A stretch of DNA of 64,000 bases, from the NCBI GenBank assembly GCA_012317185.1, contig CP048838.1, positions 3,596,001 through 3,660,000 of the forward strand, in the 5' to 3' direction. This stretch comes from [Clostridium] innocuum. Lineage in GTDB: Bacteria > Bacillota_I > Bacilli_A > Erysipelotrichales > Erysipelotrichaceae. Of this stretch, positions 9,260 to 16,944 are shown piece after piece. The position numbers and the translations under genes were made by a program. Below the pieces are notes generated by a model. The model did no database searches and was not told the DNA's origin. It was given only the letters and a program-made list of their open reading frames with translations. The first letter of the stretch is position 1. Each line of letters begins with the position of its first letter.

Positions 9260-10100
9260 AATCATTAGTCTCTCTAATTCGTTCAATATGTATTGTCAGA
9301 TACAATCGTTCCTCATTTGTCAATGAGTACCCGAACTCCAGATTCATATATTTCACAATTCTGTTAACGCACTCATAGGAATCGGGATATTTCAGCTTTA
9401 CAATTTCCAGTAGTTGAACATCTTCCTTCGCTTTGCCCTGTATTTTTTTAGCGGTTATGCGTTGTGCAAAAAATTTCAGATGCGTAACTAAGCGATAATA
9501 TGAGATGGAATCCTCCTGAAATGTCATGTTGAAGAAATTTTTAATAACGGTCAGGGTATCCTGTACGATACGTGTCTGCTGAACCGTATCCTGCATACTT
9601 CCGCCTGTACTGGCATTGACGAAATGAAGCGCGATAAAGGCTGCTTCATCCTCCGGCAGCTGAACGTCAAATGTTGTATTGATCAATTCCACAGCTTCTT
9701 TGCCTGCTGCAAATTCATCTTTATACAGAACCTTAGTCTCCAGCAGCAGCCGATTCTCAATCAGCATACCTTCCCGATATCTCTGAATTGTAAAATTGAT
9801 ATGGTCCATCAATGATATGTACAGATTATCATTAAAATCGTGATTCAGCTTCAGCTTTGCATTCAAAATGATCTTCTCCGCTATCTCCAGAAAGTCCATT
9901 GGTATTTCGCTTAACATCTTCTGAAATCTCGCTGTTAATTCAGGAATCTGCTGTGTAAAAATACGTTCTATTTTTGAATCATCAATTTGATCTCCATATT
10001 TTTTCTGAAATGCGATACCATTTCCAAGTACAATGACATCCTCATGATTCTCATCCATTGAAAGCACAACGTTATTGTTTAATACTTTCACAATATTCAC
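9258..10100 (-). CDS. licT: BglG/LicT family transcription antiterminator
   Basis: RNA-binding antiterminator that lets RNA polymerase read through the leader terminators when beta-glucosides are present. The N-terminal CAT RNA-binding domain (about residues 1-55) is followed by two PRD domains, about 65-170 and 172-278, with conserved histidines (MDHINF, RLVTHLKF) that PTS proteins phosphorylate in the family. The start is GTG at 10100: AAGGAGGG lies six bases upstream and no in-frame ATG fits. Length is 280 residues. RAT elements lie on both sides of the gene, so it should control itself and bglP-bglA. Confidence 0.95.
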   Translation of the reverse strand: MNIVKVLNNNVVLSMDENHEDVIVLGNGIAFQKKYGDQIDDSKIERIFTQQIPELTARFQKMLSEIPMDFLEIAEKIILNAKLKLNHDFNDNLYISLMDHINFTIQRYREGMLIENRLLLETKVLYKDEFAAGKEAVELINTTFDVQLPEDEAAFIALHFVNASTGGSMQDTVQQTRIVQDTLTVIKNFFNMTFQEDSISYYRLVTHLKFFAQRITAKKIQGKAKEDVQLLEIVKLKYPDSYECVNRIVKYMNLEFGYSLTNEERLYLTIHIERIRETND

Positions 10101-10120
10101 GCATATCCCTCCTTAAATAT

Positions 10121-10171
10121 TAAATATAAAAAAAATACAGACCACCCAAAGTAACATCTTTTACTTTCGGT
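10121..10171 (-). terminator. Regulated terminator in the licT leader
   Basis: On the minus strand ACCGAAAGTAA pairs with TTACTTTGGGT, and an eight-T run follows after eight bases. The 5' arm overlaps the end of the upstream RAT. The gap before the T run is longer than usual. Confidence 0.7.
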
Positions 10172-10196
10172 ATTGCCTGTAACCAGTAACAATCCT
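10169..10196 (-). promoter_or_regulatory. RAT antiterminator element before licT
   Basis: The minus strand reads AGGATTGTTACTGG, TTAC, then AGGCAATACC. It matches the element before bglP (GGATTGTTACT...AGGCAA.ACC) and the known family consensus. Confidence 0.85.
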
Positions 10197-10210
10197 CATC
10201 AAGTTTATTT

Positions 10211-10258
10211 TGTAAACGTTTACGAGATTATAGTATATCAAGTTCACGGTAATGTCAA
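10211..10258 (-). promoter_or_regulatory. Promoter of the bgl operon with overlapping cre box
   Basis: The minus strand has TTGACA (10253-10258) and TATAAT (10227-10232). The spacer to that -10 is long (20), but TATACT or TACTAT a few bases earlier gives 15-17. Just downstream is the palindrome TGTAAACGTTTACG (10211-10224), a near-perfect CcpA cre site over the transcription start, a position expected to repress when glucose is present. Confidence 0.75.
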
Positions 10259-10398
10259 CCGAAAAATTTATTTTACAACTAAAAACCTATATAGCGGTAA
10301 TACTTCCTTTGTTGAAAGATACCACCTTGGAATACCTACATATGCTTTTTCAAATTAACAAGATCTTAAATAGCAATACATCCTATCTGTCAACTCGT

Positions 10399-10439
10399 GG
10401 ACAAATGTCCTTGAAAACGCTATCACAAATTGGCATAAT
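10399..10439 (+). promoter_or_regulatory. Promoter of the nucleoside phosphorylase cluster with a Crp/Fnr-like palindrome
   Basis: TTGAAA (10411-10416), a 17-base spacer and CATAAT (10434-10439) form a sigma-A type promoter. Touching the -35 box is the palindrome GGACAAATGTCC (10399-10410). Its centre is about 41.5 bases before the predicted start, the class II activator position used by Crp/Fnr proteins. A Crp-family gene lies in the same cluster at 12044. Confidence 0.6.
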
Positions 10440-10476
10440 GTCCATGGTCGTAAATATGTAAAGCGAGGTACAGACA

Positions 10477-11295
10477 ATGCATGTAAGAGAAGAAATCAAC
10501 GAAGCGTACGAGTATATCAGAAAGCGTACGCACTACACTCCCGCAATCGGAATCATTTTAGGGACCGGATATCATCAGCTTGCTGATATGATCGAACAAC
10601 CTGAGCAGTACCGCTATGCGGATATCCCCCATTTCCCGGTGCCCGGTGTCGCAGGACATGAAGGAACCCTGATCATCAGGAGAATACAGGGGAAAGAGGT
10701 GGTAGTCATGAAAGGAAGATGCCATTGCTATGAAGGCTATTCACCCAGCAGGGTAACACTTCCTGTTCGTGTCATGAAGCGTCTTGGTGTAGAAACCATC
10801 ATCATTACAAACTGCAGCGGGCAGGCCGGTGAATCCGTAAAGGCACAGGATTTATTCGTCATTCGCAACCATCTGAATTTCTCCGGCTTCAATCCTTTGA
10901 TCGGAGAAAATTTAGAGGAATACGAAGAGCGGTTTCCCGACCTTGCCTATCCATATAATCGAGACTGTATACAGCAGATAAAAGAGCTTGCAGCACAGGA
11001 ACACATTGAACTGAAGGAAGGCGTTTATGCAATGTTTTCGGGGCCGAGCTATGAAACCGTCATGGAAACCTATATGGCGGCAAGACTGGGCGCTGATATT
11101 GTCGGAATGTCCACCATTCCGGAGGTTATCATCGCCAATCACTGCGGGATGAAGGTTTTAGCCTTATCCGGTGTTCCATGTCCGGCAGCCGCCTATTCCG
11201 ATCAGGAAATCACACATGAACAGGTAATGGAGAATTGTCAGAGCATTTCTGACAAAGCGATGATTCTGATTGGAAGATTCATCAAAGAATTATAG
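10477..11295 (+). CDS. Purine nucleoside phosphorylase (PNP) family protein with altered base pocket
   Basis: Trimeric-type PNP family (nucleoside + phosphate to base + ribose-1-phosphate). Seen: phosphate loop GIILGTG (about 25-31), GRCHCYEGY (about 80-88), VIRNHLN, GPSYET with the base-binding Glu at about 193, and GADIVGMSTIPE. Two conserved purine contacts differ. The TNAAG segment is TNCSG, and the Asn equivalent to human Asn243 (in SLITN) aligns with Cys235 in SGVPC. The family is certain but the base specificity may be changed. AGCGAGGT precedes the ATG. A PnuC transporter follows 11 bases after the stop, so nicotinamide riboside is a possible substrate (inference). Confidence 0.85.
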   Translation: MHVREEINEAYEYIRKRTHYTPAIGIILGTGYHQLADMIEQPEQYRYADIPHFPVPGVAGHEGTLIIRRIQGKEVVVMKGRCHCYEGYSPSRVTLPVRVMKRLGVETIIITNCSGQAGESVKAQDLFVIRNHLNFSGFNPLIGENLEEYEERFPDLAYPYNRDCIQQIKELAAQEHIELKEGVYAMFSGPSYETVMETYMAARLGADIVGMSTIPEVIIANHCGMKVLALSGVPCPAAAYSDQEITHEQVMENCQSISDKAMILIGRFIKEL

Positions 11296-11306
11296 GAGGA
11301 GCCCAT

Positions 11307-11981
11307 ATGAATATCATTAAGAAGTCAACCGAACTAACCAAAAGCCCGATTTTTGCCATACTATCCTGTCTGCTCTGCATCCTTGCAGGCTACAGCATAA
11401 AGTCCAGCCTCATTGAAATCTTCGCCTCGGTGATGGGCATTATCAATGTATGGCTGCTATCAAAGGAAAAAATTTCAAACTTCATATTTGGTATTATCAC
11501 CGTGCTTGCATATTTGTATATCTATTATACAACAGGCTTATACGCACTGGCGATTCTGGCCTGCTTTCAGGTCATCTTCAATATCTATGGATGGTATTAC
11601 TGGGGAATGGGGGATGACGGCAACAGCACAAAAACATCCGGCTTAAACAGACAGGGGCAGCTTCTCTGGATTGCGATCATCCTGCTTCTGTGGGCTGTAT
11701 GGGGTTATGTGGAAATCAATATCCTGCATGCTCAGAATGCCATCCTGGACAGTCTGACAGCTATCCTTGGCTTTATCGGTCAATACTGGCTGAGCAGAAA
11801 GCTGTATGAAAACTGGATTTTATGGATTATAAGCAATCTTCTCTTCATGGTAATTTATGTCCTGAACGGCTATTTTATCATGCTGATTCTGGTGATTATT
11901 CAATTCATCCTCTCCATTGCCGGATTGATAGAATGGTACGAAAGCTATCTCGAGCAGGGCAGAAATAAAATCATGTTCTGA
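11307..11981 (+). CDS. pnuC: PnuC family nicotinamide riboside (or related vitamin/nucleoside) transporter
   Basis: Integral membrane protein of 224 residues with about seven segments, matching PnuC facilitators that bring in nicotinamide riboside or similar compounds. Family hallmarks seen are CFQVIFNIYGWYYW (about residues 90-103), the GQYWLSRKLYENWILW block (about 152-167) and the closing IEWYESY. The ATG follows TAGGAGGA. It is co-directional with the nucleoside phosphorylase only 11 bases upstream, so the two probably form a transport-and-split unit. No thiamine or NAD riboswitch is visible before the cluster. Confidence 0.9.
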   Translation: MNIIKKSTELTKSPIFAILSCLLCILAGYSIKSSLIEIFASVMGIINVWLLSKEKISNFIFGIITVLAYLYIYYTTGLYALAILACFQVIFNIYGWYYWGMGDDGNSTKTSGLNRQGQLLWIAIILLLWAVWGYVEINILHAQNAILDSLTAILGFIGQYWLSRKLYENWILWIISNLLFMVIYVLNGYFIMLILVIIQFILSIAGLIEWYESYLEQGRNKIMF

Positions 11982-12043
11982 TTCGCATGGAAATACTTAT
12001 ATAATCTGTGATATTATACATATGATACACGTTGGAGGTACGT

Positions 12044-12679
12044 ATGAAACCTGATCTGACAACCTTTATAGCCGCCTGTCCTGCCGATATCCGCTCTCAT
12101 TTTCAGGAACAGACCTATTCCTTTCAGGATAAGCTGATGGAACAGAATAAAAAAAGTGACTGCATCTACATCCTGTTGAGCGGAATTGTAAAAAACTATC
12201 ACTCTGAAATCAATGGAAATGTCTACATAGAGGATATTGATACCGGTGTGACGATTTACGGAGAGCTGGAGGCACTCATTGATAAAGAGACCGTCTCCAC
12301 CGTGGAAGCCGTTACGGAATGCAGGGTGCTGAAGCTGGAAAATGCACAGTTTCTAAAATGGCTGCGTGCAGATAATGCATTTACCTTATATATTACGACG
12401 TTGATTGCACAGAGGAATTACGCTTGCAGTAAACAGGAAAGAGTAAATGCCTTTTACCCCCTGAAATACAGAATTATGTATATGATTTACAACACTCTGT
12501 GCAAAAAAGACCTCACGATCACCAAGGATCTTCTGGTAGAGGGAACGGGCTCCAATATACGCAGCATCAACAGGGTTGTGCATACATTGATCAGGGATGG
12601 GATTCTGGATTATAAGTCAGGTATTATAACGGTTCATTCCATGGAACGCCTGGAGGAAGAAATAAAGCTTTACAGCTAA
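12044..12679 (+). CDS. Crp/Fnr family transcriptional regulator
   Basis: Residues about 25-115 form a cyclic-nucleotide-binding beta roll (SDCIYILLSGIVKNYH, TIYGELEAL), and the C-terminal part about 130-205 is a winged helix (LLVEGTGSNIRSINRVVHTL). There is no Fnr-type cysteine cluster. The ATG at 12044 is used because GGAGGT lies five bases before it; an in-frame TTG at 12032 overlaps that site. Length is 211 residues. It follows pnuC by 62 bases and probably controls this nucleoside cluster, whose promoter carries a palindrome in the right place. The ligand is unknown. Confidence 0.88.
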   Translation: MKPDLTTFIAACPADIRSHFQEQTYSFQDKLMEQNKKSDCIYILLSGIVKNYHSEINGNVYIEDIDTGVTIYGELEALIDKETVSTVEAVTECRVLKLENAQFLKWLRADNAFTLYITTLIAQRNYACSKQERVNAFYPLKYRIMYMIYNTLCKKDLTITKDLLVEGTGSNIRSINRVVHTLIRDGILDYKSGIITVHSMERLEEEIKLYS

Positions 12680-12973
12680 CGCAGCACTTGTTCACGCGTT
12701 GGATGAAACAAAAGTGTTTCCTAACGCTTATGCATCGGATATAAATCAAACAGCTGCAGTGGATTTCTATCTGTCTGACGAAAGCTTTTCTGATTGTTTT
12801 TTTCAGTAAGCATGGATTTCCTGACAGAAAGCTCCACCGTTGATTATCAAAACAGCTTTTCCATTGTCATAAGGATTCCCCGATAGGATGCTTTATGATA
12901 ACCGGAAAGGATTGCTCTCAGGCGCAGCCTTGGCTGCACGTTTCGTGATGGCAGCTTTTCTGTTTTGAATATG
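12680..12973. other. Intergenic stretch without a gene
   Basis: Lies between the converging Crp-like and dehydrogenase genes. I see an imperfect inverted repeat near 12696-12727 with no T run, and no convincing reading frame, promoter or RNA. Confidence 0.5.
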
Positions 12974-13040
12974 TAAAAAGGCAGGACGAGAGCTGAGATT
13001 TGTAGTATACTGTACCTGCAAGCTATCAGATCGTTCTGCC
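12974..13040 (-). terminator. Probable terminator of the galactitol-type PTS operon
   Basis: On the minus strand GGCAGAACGA pairs with TCGTCCTGCC (one G-U pair) across a loop of about 41 bases, and five T follow. It starts nine bases after the dehydrogenase stop. Confidence 0.55.
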
Positions 13041-13048
13041 CTGTTCTT

Positions 13049-14059
13049 TTACAGATGAATGACGTTGCCGCTTTCTGCGGATGCATGCACTGCGGCAGCG
13101 ATTCTTGTCGCCTGTAAACCATCATACGCATTTGTCCGGAAGGAGCGCTGGTTTACGATGTCACTGACGAAGTCCTGCATCGGCTCCAGTCCAAAGCCGC
13201 TTGCATTATGTTCATCAAATTTCATGAAGATATAGTTTGGCAGACTTGCCTTTTTGTCAGTATAGGTTTTAACTCCCCGATAGGATTCATTCTTCAGATA
13301 CTTGTGCTCCGTCACGATCACAAGCTGTCCGTCATTTGATTTCGGATACGTATTGGGAAGAATCCAGGAGTTTTCCACCGTCCAGCTGCTTCCATCCTCC
13401 ATCGTCAGAATGGCCTGGATACTGTCATAGGTCTGATAGCCTTGCTTTTTTAGTACCTGTTTATTCCCGACTGCATACACGCTCTCCACCTCACTGCCGC
13501 TTACATAGCGAATCAGATCATAGCAGTGCACACCGAGAAACCAGGAGGGTGAGGATTGATCAGTCCAGGTAAACCAGTTCATAGGAACATCGATCACATC
13601 ATCCAGTGACATATAGCCGCGGATGATGTTTTCTTTATCCATCAGGATTTCATCACGCATATTGTTATAGGCCGGATCCCAGCGTTTATGGAAGTCCACG
13701 GCAATCTGCACACCGTACTTCTCTGCCATGGCAATCAGTTCTTCACATTCTTCTACGGAGGTTGCCAGCGGTTTTTCAATCATCAGATATTTGATACCTG
13801 CCTCCATGGCAGCCCTTGCCGGTTCATAGTGATAAGGGTCCGGTGTCGCAATGCTGATAGCATCCAGCTTCTCTGCCGTAATCATTTCCTTGACATCTGC
13901 ATAGCCTCTGATCTGATAGCGGTTTTGTGTGGCTGCTCTGCGCTCCTCGTTCAAATCACAGAACACCACCGTTTCCACATGCGGGTCACAACTATACGTA
14001 TGGATATGATAATTACCGTAAATTCCGGCTCCTACCACTCCGATGTTAACTTTTTTCAT
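13049..14059 (-). CDS. Gfo/Idh/MocA family NAD(P)-dependent oxidoreductase
   Basis: Sugar or polyol (phosphate) dehydrogenase-type enzyme. The N-terminal Rossmann fold starts with NIGVVGAGIYG (about residues 4-14). The EKPLA motif with the catalytic lysine lies near residue 94, and the HKRWDPAYNNMR segment near 143. Length of 336 residues is normal. It is the last gene behind a galactitol-type PTS and 117 bases after the IIC gene, so its likely substrate is the imported sugar or alcohol phosphate (inference). Family certain, substrate unknown. Confidence 0.9.
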   Translation of the reverse strand: MKKVNIGVVGAGIYGNYHIHTYSCDPHVETVVFCDLNEERRAATQNRYQIRGYADVKEMITAEKLDAISIATPDPYHYEPARAAMEAGIKYLMIEKPLATSVEECEELIAMAEKYGVQIAVDFHKRWDPAYNNMRDEILMDKENIIRGYMSLDDVIDVPMNWFTWTDQSSPSWFLGVHCYDLIRYVSGSEVESVYAVGNKQVLKKQGYQTYDSIQAILTMEDGSSWTVENSWILPNTYPKSNDGQLVIVTEHKYLKNESYRGVKTYTDKKASLPNYIFMKFDEHNASGFGLEPMQDFVSDIVNQRSFRTNAYDGLQATRIAAAVHASAESGNVIHL

Positions 14060-14176
14060 ACTACCTACCTCTTTCTTTTACCTATTAAAATACTTATTTC
14101 GCTCATAACGCATTAGACAATCTCACTTTGCCTGCTTCATTTTTTAAATCCCACGATCCTTTATACAGGGTTCGCC

Positions 14177-15565
14177 TTATTCATAATACTTCGCTTCAAA
14201 TGCCGCATCCTCTTTCGCATAATAGCGCTCGATAACCTTTCCGCCAAACAGTACTGCGATATCAATGATAATCAGGATGCCTGCACCGATCACCGGTGTC
14301 TGAGCCAGGACGGTCGGCAGCCAGATAAACATATTTCCAAGAGCCATGGTCGTTGCCTGCTGTCCGGCCTGTACATAGCTCAGTCCGGCATTGGAGGCGA
14401 GCTCCGTGAACAGCGGTGCTGCCCAGCTTGAAATCCACAGCACGATCGGAATAAAAATCAGGCTGGATATAATTGTTCTTTTACGGTTACCGCGGTGAAC
14501 GATGGTCGCAAAGCACACATAGAAGGCCGCAAACGGTACCTCACCAAGGGGCAGCGTGGTATTGCCGGGAAGAATTGCCGCAAAGACCATGAAGACCGGA
14601 ATCATCAGAAAGCCGACACTGATTGTCACAGGATGTCCGATGGTTACCGCAGAATCCAGTCCGATATACAGTTCTCTGTCCTTAAAATGTGTGGTGAAGA
14701 ATTTCTTTGCCTGATTGGATATCGGAATCAGACCGTTGACGATCATTTTTACCATTGTCGGAAACAGCATCATGATCGCAGCTGTCTTCATCATCACATC
14801 CGCAATCCCCTTGAAATCATAGCCGGCTACCACGCCGAACAGCAGTCCCATGATCAATCCCAGATAGATTGGCTGTCCCAGCACAGAGCCGATCACCTTT
14901 CCGATACCGTGCTCTCCACTCTCCTCTTCACTTTCCTTACGGTGCTTCAGATAGGGAATCCGGTCATATACCTTATCCAGCAGCATGAACAGCGGTGCAC
15001 TTGCCGCCGCAAAGCCGTGTGGAATGGAGATGGCATCAATACCGATAATTTCCTGTGTGCGATGTGCCATGACATCTGCGACCTTCAGTCCCAGAATGGC
15101 ATGCGTGACTCCTGCCAGGATTGCCAGCCAGTAGCTTCCGGTAAGGAGCTGAACAAAGCCTGCTGTTATAGCAAAATACCAGAAGTTGTAAATGTCGACA
15201 TTTACTGTTTTGGTCAGCTTTAAAGCGACCAGAACGATATTGGTAATCAGAATGACGATAATCAGCGCAGCCCCAAGCAGACTTCCGAAGCCAACAGCTG
15301 CCGCCGGTGATCCGCCGACATCGATTGCGGTCAGATTCAGATCCAGCACCTTGACCATTTCATTGATGACCGGTGACAGGGAATCTGCCGTTAGGGTTGA
15401 TACAATACTGACTCCGATGAGTCCGATTCCCACCGTTACCCCCGCTTTGATGGCCTTGGAAGGCTTCAGTCCGAAAATCAATCCGATGATGCACATCAGA
15501 ATCGGTACAAATACATAGCTTCCCAGGTCGACGATATACTGAATGATGTCTAATACTGTCTGCAT
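14177..15565 (-). CDS. PTS galactitol-type IIC membrane component
   Basis: Membrane channel of a GAT-family PTS, 462 residues with about ten segments. It begins VLDIIQYIVDLGSYVFVPIL and contains IDAISIPHGFAAASAPLF (about residue 190) and ELYIGLDSAVTIGHPVTIS (about 300), typical of this IIC family. The start is ATG 15565, with AGGAGA eight bases upstream; an in-frame extension to 15637 lies across the IIB end. It follows its IIB gene by 28 bases. The true sugar may be a polyol or another rare sugar; the family name does not prove galactitol. Confidence 0.92.
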   Translation of the reverse strand: MQTVLDIIQYIVDLGSYVFVPILMCIIGLIFGLKPSKAIKAGVTVGIGLIGVSIVSTLTADSLSPVINEMVKVLDLNLTAIDVGGSPAAAVGFGSLLGAALIIVILITNIVLVALKLTKTVNVDIYNFWYFAITAGFVQLLTGSYWLAILAGVTHAILGLKVADVMAHRTQEIIGIDAISIPHGFAAASAPLFMLLDKVYDRIPYLKHRKESEEESGEHGIGKVIGSVLGQPIYLGLIMGLLFGVVAGYDFKGIADVMMKTAAIMMLFPTMVKMIVNGLIPISNQAKKFFTTHFKDRELYIGLDSAVTIGHPVTISVGFLMIPVFMVFAAILPGNTTLPLGEVPFAAFYVCFATIVHRGNRKRTIISSLIFIPIVLWISSWAAPLFTELASNAGLSYVQAGQQATTMALGNMFIWLPTVLAQTPVIGAGILIIIDIAVLFGGKVIERYYAKEDAAFEAKYYE

Positions 15566-15593
15566 AATTTTCTCTCCTGTTCTTATCCGCACG

Positions 15594-15869
15594 CTATGCG
15601 AGAATATCCATAATCTGTTGCGTAACTGCTTCTTCATTGATGCCTGTCAGGTAGGCACTGCCGTGAACGAGCGGTGTTGTGAATTTCTTCTTTACCTTCA
15701 TCGTCGTGATGATCAGATCCACCTGACCGTCATAGCTCTCTACCTCATGCAGGGTGCATTGCATGATTTCACAGGAAATCCCATGCTCCTTCAGTTCCTC
15801 CTCCACCTTTTCACGAACCATGCTGGAGGTTGCCAGTCCTGCCCCGCAGGCGATTACAATTTTTTTCAT
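15594..15869 (-). CDS. PTS galactitol-type IIB component
   Basis: Small cytosolic phosphocarrier of 91 residues. It starts KKIVIACGAGLATSSMV, where Cys8 takes the phosphate from IIA, followed by a Rossmann-like fold. It lies between a IIA gene (21 bases upstream) and the IIC gene, so the operon reads IIA, IIA, IIB, IIC, dehydrogenase. Confidence 0.93.
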   Translation of the reverse strand: MKKIVIACGAGLATSSMVREKVEEELKEHGISCEIMQCTLHEVESYDGQVDLIITTMKVKKKFTTPLVHGSAYLTGINEEAVTQQIMDILA

Positions 15870-15890
15870 ATTCGTAGCCTCTCCTTTTCC

Positions 15891-16361
15891 TTATGATTTC
15901 TGTCCTTCTATAAATGCATTCAGCTGCCTGCATACCTCATCTGCATCATGCAGCCTCACAAGCCGGATAAACAGCGTGTCATCCCCCAGCATCCGCATGA
16001 TGGTCTGCAGCATTTCCAGCTGCTCATGGGCACTGCTGATTGCCATGAGAAACACCATGTCAACATCAATTTCACTGTCCGTATCCTCCATGTTGCAAAA
16101 GCGAATCGGATGCTGCAGGATAGCCAGTGCAACATGATTGCCGCTGATTGCCGGATCAAAGGCATGTGGAATAGCGATAGCAGCACATTTGGTACGCAGC
16201 CCGGTTGGATATTCCTGCTCACGCAGCAGCACCTTATCCGCATATGCCGCATCACTGCATCCATGTGCTTTCAGCTTATCCGCCAGATGGCGAATGACCT
16301 CTTCCTTGTCCTTTACACATACATCCGTTTCAATCAGCTGTGGTATGAATTGAAATCCCAT
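15891..16361 (-). CDS. PTS IIA component, galactitol/fructose type
   Basis: Cytosolic phosphocarrier of 156 residues. The active histidine is in AIAIPHAFDP (about residue 66), and the SSAHEQLEMLQTIMRML helix is typical of EIIA-2 domains. GGGAGGT lies eight bases before the ATG. The start lies 32 bases inside the end of the preceding IIA gene in another frame, so the two are translationally coupled. This copy, next to IIB, is the likely partner of the galactitol-type IIB. Confidence 0.92.
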   Translation of the reverse strand: MGFQFIPQLIETDVCVKDKEEVIRHLADKLKAHGCSDAAYADKVLLREQEYPTGLRTKCAAIAIPHAFDPAISGNHVALAILQHPIRFCNMEDTDSEIDVDMVFLMAISSAHEQLEMLQTIMRMLGDDTLFIRLVRLHDADEVCRQLNAFIEGQKS

Positions 16362-16821
16362 CTTCTCTACCTCCCTTCGATTCCTTTGCCTGAAAACATT
16401 GAAACAGCTCCTGCGGCGTACTGCTTTTCAACAGGCTTCGCAGTGTCGCTTCATCCGTAACTACACTCGCCAGCATCTTCAGGATTCGCAGATGTGATTT
16501 TGAATCTACAGAAGCCAGAATCATCAACAAGCGGATCGGTATGCTTCCATCGTCAAAATATACCGGTTTTTTTAATGACAAAATGGAAATCTGATTTTTC
16601 CGCACGCCCTCCTCAGGCCTTGCGTGTGGAAGTATGATGTAGGGTCCGGCCATGAAGTAAGGTCCCCATGCCTCAATATTGCGAAGTATGGCTGCTGTAT
16701 ACCTCTCTTCCACAAAGCCGTTTTGAATCAATGGCTTCACTGCGGTTTCTATAGCGGATTTCCAGTCACAGGAGCGCTCCTGTATCTGAATGTTCTCAAC
16801 GGACAGCACTTCTTCTTTCAT
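16330..16821 (-). CDS. Second PTS IIA component (mannitol/ascorbate-like EIIA-2)
   Basis: A second phosphocarrier-type protein, 163 residues. The active histidine is in YIILPHARPEEGV (about residue 69), and VDSKSHLRILKMLA follows the family pattern. ATG 16821 has GGAGGTG five bases upstream; longer in-frame starts would absorb that site. It overlaps the next IIA by 32 bases. Two adjacent IIA genes for one IIB-IIC pair are unusual. This one resembles the IIA domain at the end of the upstream regulator and may signal to it (inference). Confidence 0.88.
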   Translation of the reverse strand: MKEEVLSVENIQIQERSCDWKSAIETAVKPLIQNGFVEERYTAAILRNIEAWGPYFMAGPYIILPHARPEEGVRKNQISILSLKKPVYFDDGSIPIRLLMILASVDSKSHLRILKMLASVVTDEATLRSLLKSSTPQELFQCFQAKESKGGREDGISIHTTAD

Positions 16822-16890
16822 TGCCTTCACCTCCATGCCTGAAAGATATGCATCTCTTTCCATGTTCATTATACAAATGACGGTAAACAG

Positions 16891-16936
16891 AAAAAAGTCC
16901 AACCTGACTGAACTTGAAAGTGCAAGTCGTTGGACT
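16891..16936 (-). terminator. Terminator between the PRD regulator and the PTS genes
   Basis: On the minus strand AGTCCAAC pairs with GTTGGACT around a 25-base loop, and five to six T follow. It separates the regulator from the IIA genes, which then need read-through or a promoter in 16822-16890. Confidence 0.7.
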
Positions 16937-16944
16937 CTATCGTA

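Noticed and set aside
12696..12727. Terminator after the Crp-like gene
   Set aside because: Imperfect arms and no T run after the stem.
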